Assembly (NCBI RefSeq): GCF_030463535.1
Contig: NC_132893.1
Span: forward strand, 15,967,771 to 16,031,770
Length of the DNA stretch: 64,000 nt
DNA from: Salminus brasiliensis
Lineage: Eukaryota > Chordata > Actinopteri > Characiformes > Bryconidae
Direction of reading: 5' to 3'
In this document: positions 11,400 through 22,519 of the stretch, piece by piece
Layout of the letters: every line of letters starts with the position of its first letter
Position numbering within the stretch: the first letter of the stretch is position 1
Translations under genes and position numbers: made by a program
The notes under the pieces: generated by a model
What the model saw: the letters and a program-made list of their open reading frames with translations, nothing else
Database searches by the model: none
Told to the model about the DNA's origin: nothing

Positions 11400-11930
11400 T
11401 TGTAGTTGGGATCATTCTTTGCAGAAGGCCTTTAATTTATTTAAAGAGATTCTTGGGTCATCTTGTAAATCTTGCTCTTTGAGGTTAGTCTTGCTCTTTG
11501 GGGTTAAATTGATACTGCCACCACCATGCTTCACAGTGAGGATGGTGTGTTTGTGGTGATGTGAAGTGTTTGGTGTCTGCCAAAGGTAGTGTCCAGGCTG
11601 ATGCCCAAAACGCATCAGACCAAAGAATCAGTTGACCTTGGAGTCTCCTACATGCCTTTGGGTGAACTGTAGTCGAGATTTAATTATCTTTGTCCCTGTC
11701 CCAAAAATGCTTTGATTAGTTAAAAACCTGATCAGCAGTTCTTCTACAAAGTAGTCATAGGTGTCTTGGTGGAGTACCTCACTAATCTTCTTCTTGCATG
11801 GTGACTCAGTTTGTGAGGATGTCCTGCTCTAGACAAATTTATACATATTATACATGTTTAACACATATTTCTAATGATGGATGTAACTGAACTGGTGTTT
11901 TGGAGTTTTTAAAACGCCACCCTCTCACTT
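11400..11930 (-). mobile_element. Tc1-like transposase relic, copy 2
   Basis: Duplicate of the relic at 8230-8760, with the same VKHGGGSI block and the same breaks. Confidence 0.55.
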
Positions 11931-12383
11931 TTCAATAAACTCAGAGTTGCTTGGAGTGTTATTGATGTTACCCAGGGGTGGACTGGAATAAAAAAACGTC
12001 CCTGGCATTTTGGATCAGACCAGCCCACCACATTTGATAACGCACACAGTTTCAGTTTTCAGTCTTTTTGGCCACTTGAATGTGTATTGAATGTTTATAC
12101 CACATTTCTTGTCTCTAGCCACCTAGGCTACAAAGAAACGGACCAAAACACATTTCTTCAGGCCTAAAAAGTTGTGGGTCTACTAGTTAAGCAAATAATA
12201 GTCTAATAACGAAATCAGAATGCTGCCAGCGGACTTACTTTTCATGTTGGTGAGTGGTGACTTTACAAATACGCCTACAATTATTGGATTGTCTTGTAAA
12301 GAGGCACAAAGCTGCATCGGCATAACATTACATTACACAAAATGAAAAAAAAAGTGTGATTTTCTTTCATTGTCCCTAACCTC

Positions 12384-12971
12384 TGTCATGCTGGCTAAGC
12401 TAGACATGGACGGGTGAACACTCGCAGGGACGGTGCGATGCATGATAACGTTTCATTCAAATTAACAAGGGGAAAACACAAGAGTGCAGCAATATTGGAG
12501 AGGGATAAACAAGACAAACGTGACAAACTAATGCGGGCAAAACCTGAAGGCCACCTGAGGCTGGTAGGCAGCCAGGGAGCAACGCGAGGCTGGGCCACCC
12601 TAATGGAGGGGGAAGCCAAATACAGGAACCCAAACCGCGCTCGTCAGGCGCTGATAAACTTACGTGACTAGAGTGCAAAGGAACCGGACGCCGAATCTCA
12701 CTGGCGACTGAACGATAGAGCATACACTACCGAAACCCGTAGACTCTCCTAGAAGTCTCATGAACGTGAGGCCAACATAATTCTAGTTCAATTCAACATA
12801 ATTAGTAATTCTCGGCCCAGTAATTCTCAGCCATTAGCGTTTGCTCCCCTTTAGTACCCCAGCTCTCAGGTGACCCAAATCAGAACTAATAATGGGAAAC
12901 GGGTGTCAACGTAAAAGTCCTTGAACATGAAGCCTGTGGTCCGCGGATCCGAGACGCCCGGTCGCCGGCCA
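12384..12971 (-). repeat. 3' LTR of Gypsy A
   Basis: On the minus strand it starts TGGCCGGCGAC after a GGTTAC stretch and ends CAGCATGACA. Both borders align with those of the Gypsy B LTR. The bases just outside would be the polypurine region, which is decayed here. Confidence 0.65.
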
Positions 12972-13596
12972 GTAACCTGCGGAGCATGAATCCCCATGAA
13001 AGTGCCACGCCAGCCAGGCGTGCCGGGAGTGACAGCCAAAGACACGAGGGCACGGCACCAGTGGAGAGGCGGCCATCCCGGAGGCGACCACGGAGCCCAG
13101 GGACCGGCCTACTCGAGCTACGCCCGTGAAGAACCCGCCGTCGTGCGGGGCCAACCACACCCCTCCCAGACCATGAAGCGCTGCGCCCGGCCCCCGCACC
13201 CATGCGAACCCAGCCACCACCTGACTGCGTGGATGGGGGTCCCTCGCCTCCGCAGGCTATGGTGGCGAGTCCGTCGGGGTTGCCTCGTCCCGGGGCCCAG
13301 GATCCACAGGTTGATCTAGAAACCAAGAAAAAAAACAAGACATGACCGAGGTGCAAACAATGAACAAGAACGTGATCAAAATACAAAAAACCAGACGAGA
13401 ACCAAAACCAACTTAACGTAAAGTCCGAGGCCGTTGCGGCCTACCCGGGGGCCAATGGTGGTCAGTACCCCAGGTAGCCGCCATCCTAGGGGCCGCAGAC
13501 TCCAGAACCGACGCGGTGGGCCTCATCCACTTTGCAGAGGCCGCCGCGGTGTGCATCATCCACTTAGCAGGGGCCGCCACTGAGGACGCCATGCAA
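12972..13596 (-). pseudogene. pol remnant and unassigned GC-rich DNA of Gypsy A
   Basis: Very GC-rich near 12950-13310. Only 13230-13330 aligns by eye to the region between integrase and chromodomain in Gypsy B. Protease, RT, RNase H and the integrase core are absent. The long overlapping frames here come from base composition. Confidence 0.5.
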
Positions 13597-14343
13597 TCAG
13601 GCCACCCTGGGGCCTGATTGAGGAGGGAGCTGAGAGAGCTGGTCGAGCCTGATTGCGAGTGCTATGAGCTCGTCCAGCTCAAGGTCCTCACCTCGGCACG
13701 CCAACTCTTGCTGCATACAGGGAGCCAGCCCGTTGCGGAACACGGCGACAAGCGCGGCATGACTCCACCCACTACGTGCAGCAAGGGAGCGGAACTCCAG
13801 CGCATAGTGGGCTACCGACTTGTCACCCTGCTCCAGCCACAGCAGCAGGTCGTCCGGCGTAAGCCCCCCTCGGGGATGCTGAAACACTGTCTTAAAGTGC
13901 CTCAGGTACTCCGAGAAGGGCTTCACGCTCAGCTCCTCCCAGGTGGCGCTGGCCCAATCCAGAGCTTCTCCGGCGAGACGGGATACGAAGAAGGCGACCT
14001 TCGCCTGGTCAGTGCTGGTTCCTTGACAACTTAAATAAACCGAGCACTGAAATACGAACCCCTTGCAAAGCTCCGGATCGCCAGAATACGTATCCGGAAT
14101 GTCCATCGGATACAGACTAGGGATGTGGCGGGGAGAAAAAAACGGCTCTGTGAGCCCTTGGATGTCACCCACTAGTTGGGTGACTGGCTGCCGTTGGTCC
14201 GCCTGTTGCTGCATCAGGTGACCAGCAGTCTCAGACACACTCAGCGGAGTGTGGTGCTGCTGCCCCAAGACTCGTCCTTCGGCGCGAGCAGCCAGATTCA
14301 GGGCACCCATCCCCGCTGTTCGGGGGTTTAAGGCCGAGAATTC
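13597..14343 (-). pseudogene. gag of Gypsy A
   Basis: An open frame carrying a retrotransposon gag (capsid) domain: a coiled-coil-like Gln-rich start (LMQQQADQRQ), a YSGDPELCKGF block, LAGEALDWASATWE, FSEYLRHFKTVFQHP, and a C-terminal region rich in LDELIALAIRLDQL. It aligns along its whole length with gag of Gypsy B. It ends in a stop before any zinc knuckle, so it is C-terminally short. The frame stays open upstream into the LTR, with an ATG formed at the LTR end (ATGACA). A true start is uncertain. Confidence 0.8.
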
Positions 14344-14508
14344 TGTCATGCTGGCTAAGCTAGACATGGACGGGTGAACACTCGCAGGGACGGTGCGATG
14401 CATGATAACGTTTTATTCAAATTAACAAGGGGAAAACACAAGAGTGCAGCAATATCGGAGAGGGATAAACAAGACAAACGTGACAAACTAATGCGGGCAA
14501 AACCTGAG
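14344..14508 (-). repeat. 5' LTR of Gypsy A, truncated
   Basis: Matches 12384-12549 with few substitutions, then stops at GGGCAAAACCTGA, where the hAT sequence GCGTTTGC resumes. Most of the LTR is missing. Confidence 0.85.
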
Positions 14509-14753
14509 CGTTTGCTTTCGCAGTTTATCTGCGCCTCATCCTACATTGCACTGCAAGCCAGCACACAGAAGAAGAAGATGTTTCATAATATGATTGGGCC
14601 AGCCCTGTGTCAGTTTGGCCACTGATTTACTGGTTTTATGGCCCAATCAGACCAATATATGTATAGAAAAAAAAGTGTTTGGACTGTCGGCCCAAATAGC
14701 ATGTCGGTCCACCGGGGAAAGGTCCGGTGTGCTAGATGGCCAGTCCGTCCCTG

Positions 14754-16785
14754 ATGTCACTCTAACCCAAAAATTGAAACGCAGTCCTTTCTATGACTCT
14801 TACTATAAACATTGTTTTGCAAAATGGTGTATCACCATTCTTGATTCAGCAGGATCTTGTTAGTCATATGAGGGCTTTGATTTGCCTTTCTTATCAGCAT
14901 ATGTTCAGGTCTCTCATAGTGTTGTCTTGGTCTTCCAGATCTCATTATGACCACAACTGTTCCTCTGAACTGCCATTTCTGCCACATCTGAATCCACAAG
15001 CTGAAAACACTTATTTTCTTTTTCTTTTCTTACACTTATCTTCTTCTCCTTATAGCCTTCTCCTGCCTTGTGTGCATTTATTACTCTCATTTTCAAAGGT
15101 TTAACAGTGAGCTAACATGTAAAGTGTGGGAACTGAATTTTGCTGAAAGATTCTAAATACAATTGGTGACATGTAACAGGCCTGATTTGCTAATCAAGGT
15201 CTGAGACCTTCTAAAAACAAACCTGTGCTGTTATAGCACTTAAGATGTCCAAATTAATTGACATGCCATATTCATTATCTTGATTAAATGTTATGAAAGA
15301 CAGAGGAACATTGGGATGTATTAGGATGTGCCAGCAATATTTTGTTTTATGTATGTTTAGCTACATAGCCTGTGTTTATGACTTATTAATTAAAGGGGGA
15401 AAAAGACAAGATAAGTGTATATTAACAAGCCTTCTATTGTAGTGGTCTATAAAAATAACGTTCTTTTTACTTTCCTATCTTGAAGATTTAATATAGGATA
15501 TAGAACTTCTATCATTTTATTTTGATGATTTGATGACCTTTGATATTTTAAGTCTATAAGTAAGTGCTTGGTAATTAACTGTATTCTATATAAATTGAAA
15601 ATTTGAGTAACTCACCTATATATACTGTATACCTCACACATCTGAGGGAACTACAAGACAGCAAAATGTTACTAAAGACTGCTGAATAGATACACATGCC
15701 ATCATGTGTTTTTGAATTTATCAAATATATCAAATATATTTATACATTTTATACATCACATATGGCTCTCACATAACTCTGTTAATCTTAAAATAATCAT
15801 ATTCATTTACTTCCTCCAACATGACTTCAACTTATTTTAACTTTACATCATGTCATGTACATCCCCATGACACTGCATAAACTGTATCATTTAAACAGGG
15901 GAATGTAGTTGTGTACAACAGCTATTATTTTGTACCCATGGCTCAACTCTAATGAGCAAAGAGACTGGTGACAGAAATCTCCCAGGTGCTGTTGGTGCTC
16001 CACACCAATCTCTCTGTGGAGCCATTACAACAGGAAAACTAATTAGCAGAGTTACATCATTGCGTTAGCAAGAAGATGTTTTGTTTGGGTGTCAAGGGTC
16101 AGAGGCATTGTCACTCTGTCTAATCATTAAGACATCAAAATAAGCTAATGCAATTTTAAATGTTGATTCCACAGATTTAGCAATTTTTCTGGAGTTTGAG
16201 TCTCTTTACAATTATAGTTTGTCTTTTATTTAATAACACTAATAAAGCATATCCTTAGACCCAACAACTGTCTCAATCCTACAGGTCTAATACAATTACT
16301 ATAGATCTTTTTCCTTGCTCTAAATTCCATAAACGGTTCCACCAGATCTTATTACAACCTTCTATACTTGACCATATTGAGTCTATTTTACCTAAATTTA
16401 ACCTTATTTTGCCACTGATGTCAGAGATCATGTAATATAGTAAAGAGTTTTACATTGTTATAGAGTCATCTCAGACTCTGGCAGAAGGACAGATGTTTAC
16501 ACCACATTTTCAATTTTCAGTTGTTGACTTTTTCATTGTGAGTATGATTTGTATAGTATAATTGGCTTTACAAAAACTTTTGCCATATACTTTACTAAAA
16601 AAAGTATATGGTAAAACACACCTTTATTCGAATAAAGGAAGATGGCATATGCTGTCATGATTTGTAATGTCCAACAATATTGTCGATGGCGGAAGCAGCT
16701 TTTTTTTATTTTTATTGAATATTGTGCTTGAGAATATTGTGCTTGCATTTTTCTGGCTATGTCTACTCTGCATCAACTTTAATTA
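14754..16785. other. intergenic, nothing firm
   Basis: AT-rich DNA with no recognised gene. Stretches near 16250-16430 faintly resemble LINE code but lack a decisive block. Confidence 0.4.
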
Positions 16786-16912
16786 TCTTTTTTATTACAT
16801 TTAACATTATATTCTATCCTGTTGTTTCAAGCGAGCAGACGCTTGTCAAAGCATTTTACTACTAGTTGTACTGTGTACTGTGTATGTGACAAATAAAATT
16901 TTGGACTCACAC
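16786..16912 (+). repeat. LINE 3' tail
   Basis: Ends with TACTGTGTACTGTGTATGTG and ACAAATAAAATTTTGGA, the usual end of several fish LINE families. No coding part remains nearby. Confidence 0.45.
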
Positions 16913-17618
16913 ATATACATTAGGAGGCCAATGATGGTGTTAATGGTGTTAATGTCACTAGCTATTGGTCATTGCAAGTGCTTAACATTAAACATTTTTA
17001 GTGCTTAATCGTGATTGTTGGCAATGTTAGATTTAGTTTATCATGTGTTAGCAAGCAAATATACAGGGGAATGCAGAATGAACTTTAAATAAGTAGGAAT
17101 AATATTTAATCGTCTTATTTGGCTGCTCAATCTTCTCATACAGCAAATTCAGAGGGTCTGAATAAATAGCAGTTCAGTCGTATATCTAGCTTGTTTGATA
17201 ATTTAAGTTTGGTCTTCAGTTTAAACTTTGGTCTTCAGAACACGCTCACAATGTACAGTCACCCTTTGGTTGTGCATGAAGGCTGGCATAGAGGTGTGGT
17301 AAAACGGTTATATTTCTTATAATCCATGCATTCAATGGTCTGTTATTTTGAGAATCACAATTTGGTGTAAGACCTGGCTTTGGTGTAAACTGATTATGCA
17401 GCTAAATGAGGAATTCTGTTGTTTGCTTTGACAGCCTTCTGTGCTGTTGTTTTTCAGGCCTGTTGGCTGGTCTTTGAAAATGCATATGGTTGGGTAATCA
17501 GTTTTATGGTGTTGTTGTTTCGGTAACTTGCTAAATGAAACTCTATTAAATCTCTAATGCTTATCATTCACTCGCTCGAGTAGTCGTATTCACGTGCGTT
17601 GGAACTCTACCCTACATA
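16913..17618. other. intergenic, nothing recognised
   Basis: No gene or repeat family recognised. Confidence 0.4.
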
Positions 17619-18780
17619 CAGTGGTATGAAAATGTTTGGGCACCCCTGATAATATTTATGATTTTTCTTTATAAATGATTGGTTGTTCAGATCAGAAATT
17701 GCAGTTAAATATATCATATAGCAGACGAACACAGTGATATTTGAGAAGTGAAAGGAAGTTTATAGGATTTACAGAAAGTGAGCAATAATTATTTAAACAA
17801 AATTAGGCAGATGCATACATTTGGTTTAAATCACACCACAGATTTTCAATAATATTTAGGTCTGGGGACTGAGATGGTCAATCCAGATGATTGTACTTGT
17901 TCATCTGCATGAATGCCTTAGTAGATTTTGAGCAGTGTTTAGGGTTGTTCTCTTGTTGAAGTATTCAGCCCCGGTGCAACTTTAACTGTCACTTATTCTT
18001 GAACATTGTTCTCAAGACTCTGCTGATATTGACTAGAATCCATGCAACCCCCAAATTTAACAAAATTCCCAGTACCTGCACTGGCCACACAGCCCCACAG
18101 CATGATGGAACCACCACCAAATTTTACTGTGGGTTGCAAGTGTTTTCTTGGAATGCTGTTTTCTTTTTCCATTATGCGTACCAGCCCTTGATATGTCTAA
18201 ATAACTCAATTGTAGTTTCATTGGTCCACAGCACCTTGATGAAACTGAAGCTGGCTTGTCCAAATGTGCTTTAGCAGACCTCCAGCAACTCTGTTTGTGG
18301 CGTATGCACAGAAAAGGCTTCTTCTGCATTACTCTCCCATACAGCCTCTCCTTGTGCAAAGTGCGCTGAATAGTTGAACAATGCAAAGTGACTCCATCTG
18401 CAGCAAGTTGATGTTGTAGATCTTTAGAGCTGGTCTGTGGGTTGACTATGACTCATAGGATGGTTCCCACCATCCTTCGCCTCTGCCTATCTGAGATTTT
18501 TCTTGGCCTGACACTTTGGACCGTAACTAGAACTGTGCCTGTGGTCTTCCATTTCCTCACTATGTTCCTCACAGTGAAAACTGACAGCTGAAATCTTTTT
18601 GTATCCAAACCCTAAACCATGATGTTGAACAACCTTTGTTTTCAGGTCATTTGTGAGTTGTTTTAAAGCACCCGTGTTGCCACTCTTCAGAGACGACGCA
18701 AAGAGGAGAAAACCTTGCAACTGACCACCTCAACCTCCTTCTCATAATTGGATTCACCTGTGTATGTAGTCAAGGGTCAG
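17619..18780 (-). mobile_element. Tc1-like transposon fossil
   Basis: The left end CAGTGGTATGAAAATGTTTG, preceded by TA, is the terminal repeat of a widespread fish Tc1 group. On the minus strand, broken frames show an N-terminal helix-turn-helix region (GFGYKKISAVSFHCEE) and a mid block (KKPFLCIRHKQS...KAHLDKPAS). The DDE core is frame-shifted and carries stops. The right terminal repeat was not found and is probably truncated near 18780. Confidence 0.7.
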
Positions 18781-19836
18781 TGAACTTACAAAACAAGTGT
18801 TATGCCACCATTACCAAGTTCTCATGAGAAGGGTGAGTGGGGCACAACCTGATGTGCATATTAACATGTAAAGCACATTTTTAATGTAGCGAATCAGGTT
18901 CAGTTAGACGTAAGGAGAATCTAGAAAGGTTCTTTCTTTTCTAGGTTAGCTGACCCTGCTAATTACCTGCTCTCACATGCTCTCATGGCCTTAAAAAACA
19001 GAAATATGTTTATTAATAAATAAGTCAATTAGATTTATTTTTTATCTGTCCATTCATTTAAATGAGGATATGACTATTTGTCAGTTATGTTTTGATTAGA
19101 GTTTGAAGACATGCTGCAAGCTTCCATGAAAATAAGGAGATATGTTACCTGCTGCCCTTCTTTCTCAAAGCCAATTGGTGAAAAACTCGAAAATGTTAAT
19201 GAGACCCATTACAAAGATATTTACTACATTTGACAAATAATATTAATGTTCTCAAGGCTTGTCTGTTCTACATACAGCACCCACTTAAGCTCTCTATATG
19301 AATGAGGCTTAATATATGATTCATATAATATAATATAATATAATATAATATAATATCATCATATAATGAAGAGTAATATAGAAATTGGATGATTGTTATG
19401 AAAAATGTATTTGTATGCAAAATACTAAACACCTCATGGTATCATTTTGGATCAATGCAATAGGACATTAATCTTAAAAATTAATATGTGAAATAGGTCG
19501 AGAATTACTGTGCTTATATGGTTCACCTAGTGGGTTGGACACATGTTAATAACAAATCACTTTAAGATTAAACACCACAGAAATGAAACATATTGTTAAT
19601 TTTTGGGTCTTTCAATAGTGCAGACAATAAAATGTTCACCAATCTGTAAAAAATCTATCTGGGTCTTCCATGAGAGACACTGATACATGAATTCATTCAT
19701 CCTGTAAAAAAATATTACAAATGTAATGTTTCTTTTTACACTATTGTGTTACTGTTAGTCCTGGCTATAGGTAGATCTCCACCCATTTGTTTTTGTTAGG
19801 GACATGCTTCAGGAAATGATGTCACCACATAAAAAG
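18781..19836. other. intergenic with a TAATA microsatellite
   Basis: AT-rich flank of OR2. An array of about seven TAATA units lies at 19322-19357. Nothing else was recognised. Confidence 0.5.
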
Positions 19837-19843
19837 TATAAAT
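19837..19843 (+). promoter_or_regulatory. TATA box candidate for OR2
   Basis: TATAAAT at 19837, about 50 bases before a candidate donor (CAGAAG/GTACGA at 19889/19890). An acceptor ending TTCCACAG lies at 19970. A leader exon at about 19865-19889 and an 81-base intron are inferred, giving a second exon that starts 78 bases before the ATG. Confidence 0.4.
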
Positions 19844-20048
19844 GTCTGGAGTCTGCAAGTGCGTTAGTAGGATGCCTCAGATGCAGAAGGTACGATGTTA
19901 AACAGGACGCATCACTTTCTCTATCCACTACTTTGATATGTAATGCATGATGTAAATTATGCTTCCACAGATTTTTCAAGGTAACATATCCTGACTTGGA
20001 ATTATTATAAACTCTGTTGGTGCCTCCATCACCCAAACGACTCCCGGC

Positions 20049-21095
20049 ATGGCTTCCTCTGGGTCAGCCATCTCTGCAAATGCAACATTTGTTCGTCCTC
20101 CTACATTTTACATCAATGGATTTTATAACATCCCACATGCAAAGTATTACTATGTGTTTCTGTGCTTTGTGTATGCTGTGACTGTTTTAGGTAATTCTTT
20201 TATAATGGGCACAATTTACCTGGCACGTTCTCTCCACACAGCAAAGTATATAGCTGTCTTTAACTTGGCTGTCTCTGATTTGTGTGGAAGCTCTGCTCTT
20301 ATTCCGAAGCTTGTGGACATGTTTCTGTTTGAGAACCAGTACATATCTTATGAGGCCTGTCTAGCAAACATGTTTTTTGTTTTATTTTTTATGACTTTGC
20401 AGTCACTTACTCTGCTCGTTTTGGCTTATGACAGAGTGGTTGCTATATGTTGTCCATTGAGGTATAATGCTATTGTGACCAAAGCAGCAATGACTTTAAT
20501 TATTGGTGTAACATGGATTTTTTCTATGGCCATCATTGCCCTCCTCGTTGCTATGATTACCAGACTGTCTTTTTGTAGATCCACTACTGTTGACAGCTAC
20601 TTCTGTGATCATGGTCCTGTCTATATTTTAGCTTGTAATGACAAATCTGTAAGTTATGTGATGGCTGTCACCTGTTTTGCTGTACTGGCTTGCTTTCCAA
20701 TGATATTAATTACTGTCTCATATATCTGTATTGGTATTGCTTTGCTTAAGCTCTCACATGGTGTTGAGCGAATGAAAGCAATGAAAACCTGCACTTCCCA
20801 CCTTATATTGGTTTCTATATTTTATTTCCCATTTTTCAGCATTAACATTTTGTCTCTCACATCATCTATAAAAGCAAATGACAGGATGATCAACTCTGCC
20901 CTGACTCAAACTATTCCACCTATGTTAAACCCTATCATTTACACTCTCAAGACAGAGGAGGTCATGCAGGCCATTAAAATACTCTACAAACGAGCCAAAG
21001 TGATAATTCTACGTGGGATGGCTCAGCCCAGTAGTCAGGTTAGAATTTCCCCATGGATGAGGAAGGCTGAAGGTGAAATGGGACATTTTCAGTGA
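20049..21095 (+). CDS. odorant receptor OR2, intact, divergent subfamily
   Basis: A 348-residue seven-transmembrane odorant receptor. Visible are N-terminal NAT (glycosylation), FYINGFYNIPHAKYYYVFLC before TM1, VLGNSFIMG in TM1, HTAKYIAVFNLAVSDLCGS in TM2, LAYDRVVAICCPLRY after TM3, a Cys-rich second extracellular loop (FCRSTTVDSYFCDH), MKAMKTCTSHL at TM6 and PPMLNPIIYTLKTEEV in TM7. The sequence differs strongly from OR1, OR3 and OR4, so it belongs to another fish receptor subfamily. The Met at 20049 is the first in frame and gives the usual N-terminal length. The C-terminal tail is somewhat long for the family. No defect was seen. Confidence 0.94.
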   Translation: MASSGSAISANATFVRPPTFYINGFYNIPHAKYYYVFLCFVYAVTVLGNSFIMGTIYLARSLHTAKYIAVFNLAVSDLCGSSALIPKLVDMFLFENQYISYEACLANMFFVLFFMTLQSLTLLVLAYDRVVAICCPLRYNAIVTKAAMTLIIGVTWIFSMAIIALLVAMITRLSFCRSTTVDSYFCDHGPVYILACNDKSVSYVMAVTCFAVLACFPMILITVSYICIGIALLKLSHGVERMKAMKTCTSHLILVSIFYFPFFSINILSLTSSIKANDRMINSALTQTIPPMLNPIIYTLKTEEVMQAIKILYKRAKVIILRGMAQPSSQVRISPWMRKAEGEMGHFQ

Positions 21096-22519
21096 AACCC
21101 CTGAAAAACAAAGAAAACCTTGTTTTCTTAAATATTAATGGCATCAATGTTGTTGAATATTGTTGATTATTTCTCAGCCTTTTATTAAAAAACATACCAA
21201 AAACACTTATTAATAAAACACTTTATTTAGTGTAGAATTACAAGTGAAATTTCTTAATTAAAATTACTTTAATTAACAAATTACAAGTTGTTTTTAAACC
21301 CAGTGAAACACTTTATGTATGGATTAGAAAGTAATACATTACTAAAGGATAAACTGGTGGTTGATAATTATGGTGTGCAGAGTTGATATCCTGTTGTTTT
21401 TGTTTTTTAAAGCATTCTTTAAGCATTTTACCTAAACCTAAAAAGCTGTTTGAAGTTTATCTTCTTATAAAGGCTGACAAATTACTGTTATTTCTTTCGT
21501 GAAAATACATAAAATGTTTTAACCAACAATGGATTGCAGCATTAAAATATCTTCAACCTGTCTGAACTTGGTGATAAAACTAGTTATACATAAACCAAAA
21601 TTTCTATTTTTAGTATGTTAGTTTCTATTTTTTTTTATTTCTATTTTTAGTGTGTTAGTTACACAATTAGTTATAACTCCAATATAACACTCCAATGCTT
21701 ATTACGTTTACATTTAAGGCATTTATTCAAAGCAAAAAAGTGCTTTGCTGTTTACTCAGAAAATACCCTATAGACTAGGACCCAAAACATACCTCTAAGT
21801 CAGTATGGAGAGCACAATACTCTATCTTTTCATTTGTTCTGCCAGGACAGAACAAAAAGCCTGGATGCTTGTCTTTGGTATTAAACCCTAAGGCGTATTA
21901 TTCAGTGACTGCAACTGGGACATCAGTGCACATTGTTGGGACTATTCTTTGGTAATAGAGGTGTAAAATAAAACTTTCCACCCGCCGGCGGGCCATTGGC
22001 CATTTGTGAGGTTTATAGCCATATATAAATTAATATACATAGCTTTAACATTGTTTTCTAATCAAATCTTTTTTTTTTTTTTTTCTTTTTTTTTGTTTGC
22101 CATAATGAAATTAATGTCAATTAATTGACAAGCTTGTTTACAGATCTTTTGGGGGTTAGTTCAGTTTGGAGGTTTTTATTCTGTGTTAATAGTTAATAGC
22201 TATTTAAATATATGACTGTAAATAAATGACTACATATGACTGCTACTAACACTACTTAAAAAAATAAAATAAATTAAATAATTAATTTGTTCTTTTAGAA
22301 GCTAAAAAGCTATCCTTTAACTAAAAATACATTGTATACATTGTCTTCTATATATCAACCAAATGTAAATCACTGTCTCTATTCACTTGCTTGGAAAAGC
22401 AAGGTTAAGTTGGATATTTTAAGCAGTTTCAAGTTACCTTTTTGTTCACTTTTGTACTGTGTAAAAATGCATGGAATTGATATATAAAGACATCAATTAC
22501 CCCAGGCTGGGCCTCTGTA
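21096..22519. other. AT-rich 3' flank of OR2
   Basis: Low-complexity AT-rich DNA with a T-rich run near 22068-22095. A fragment of the common retroelement tail (TTTACATTTAAGGCATTTAT) lies at 21703-21735. No gene was recognised. Confidence 0.5.

Larger units (their letters stand above)
12384..14508 (-). mobile_element. Gypsy element A, pol-deleted, nested
   Basis: A Ty3/Gypsy retrotransposon on the minus strand. A near-identical stretch of about 165 bases beginning TGTCATGCTGGCTAAGC occurs at 12384 and at 14344: these are the inner/outer parts of the two LTRs. The left (3') LTR runs 12384-12971. The right (5') LTR is cut at 14508, with loss of adjoining host DNA. Gag is present. Nearly all of pol is gone, though 13230-13330 still resembles the integrase C-terminal/chromodomain linker of Gypsy B (33550-33640). 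It cannot move by itself. It inserted into copy 2 of the tandem duplication only. Confidence 0.85.
9344..14524 (+). repeat. tandem duplication, copy 2 (interrupted)
   Basis: The second copy begins at 9344 and follows copy 1 to about 12380. It is then split by a Gypsy element (12384-14508) and resumes as GCGTTTGCTTTCGCAG at about 14508-14523, the last bases of copy 1 before the junction (9323-9338). About 100 bases present in copy 1 are missing next to the Gypsy right end. Beyond 14524 the sequence is single-copy hAT. Confidence 0.88.
11973..14753 (+). mobile_element. hAT-like element with nested Gypsy
   Basis: The left end CAGGGGTGGACTGG at 11973 pairs with the right end at 14753, which on the minus strand reads CAGGGACGGACTGG. 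The flanking octamers ATGTTACC (left) and ATGTCACT (right) agree at six of eight positions, as expected of an aged 8-bp hAT target duplication. Without the Gypsy insert about 0.65 kb remains, with no transposase frame, so it was probably a non-autonomous element. Confidence 0.65.

Noticed and set aside
12886-13386. Long GC-rich frames on both strands
   Set aside because: They lie in the LTR and decayed pol end of Gypsy A and come from base composition.
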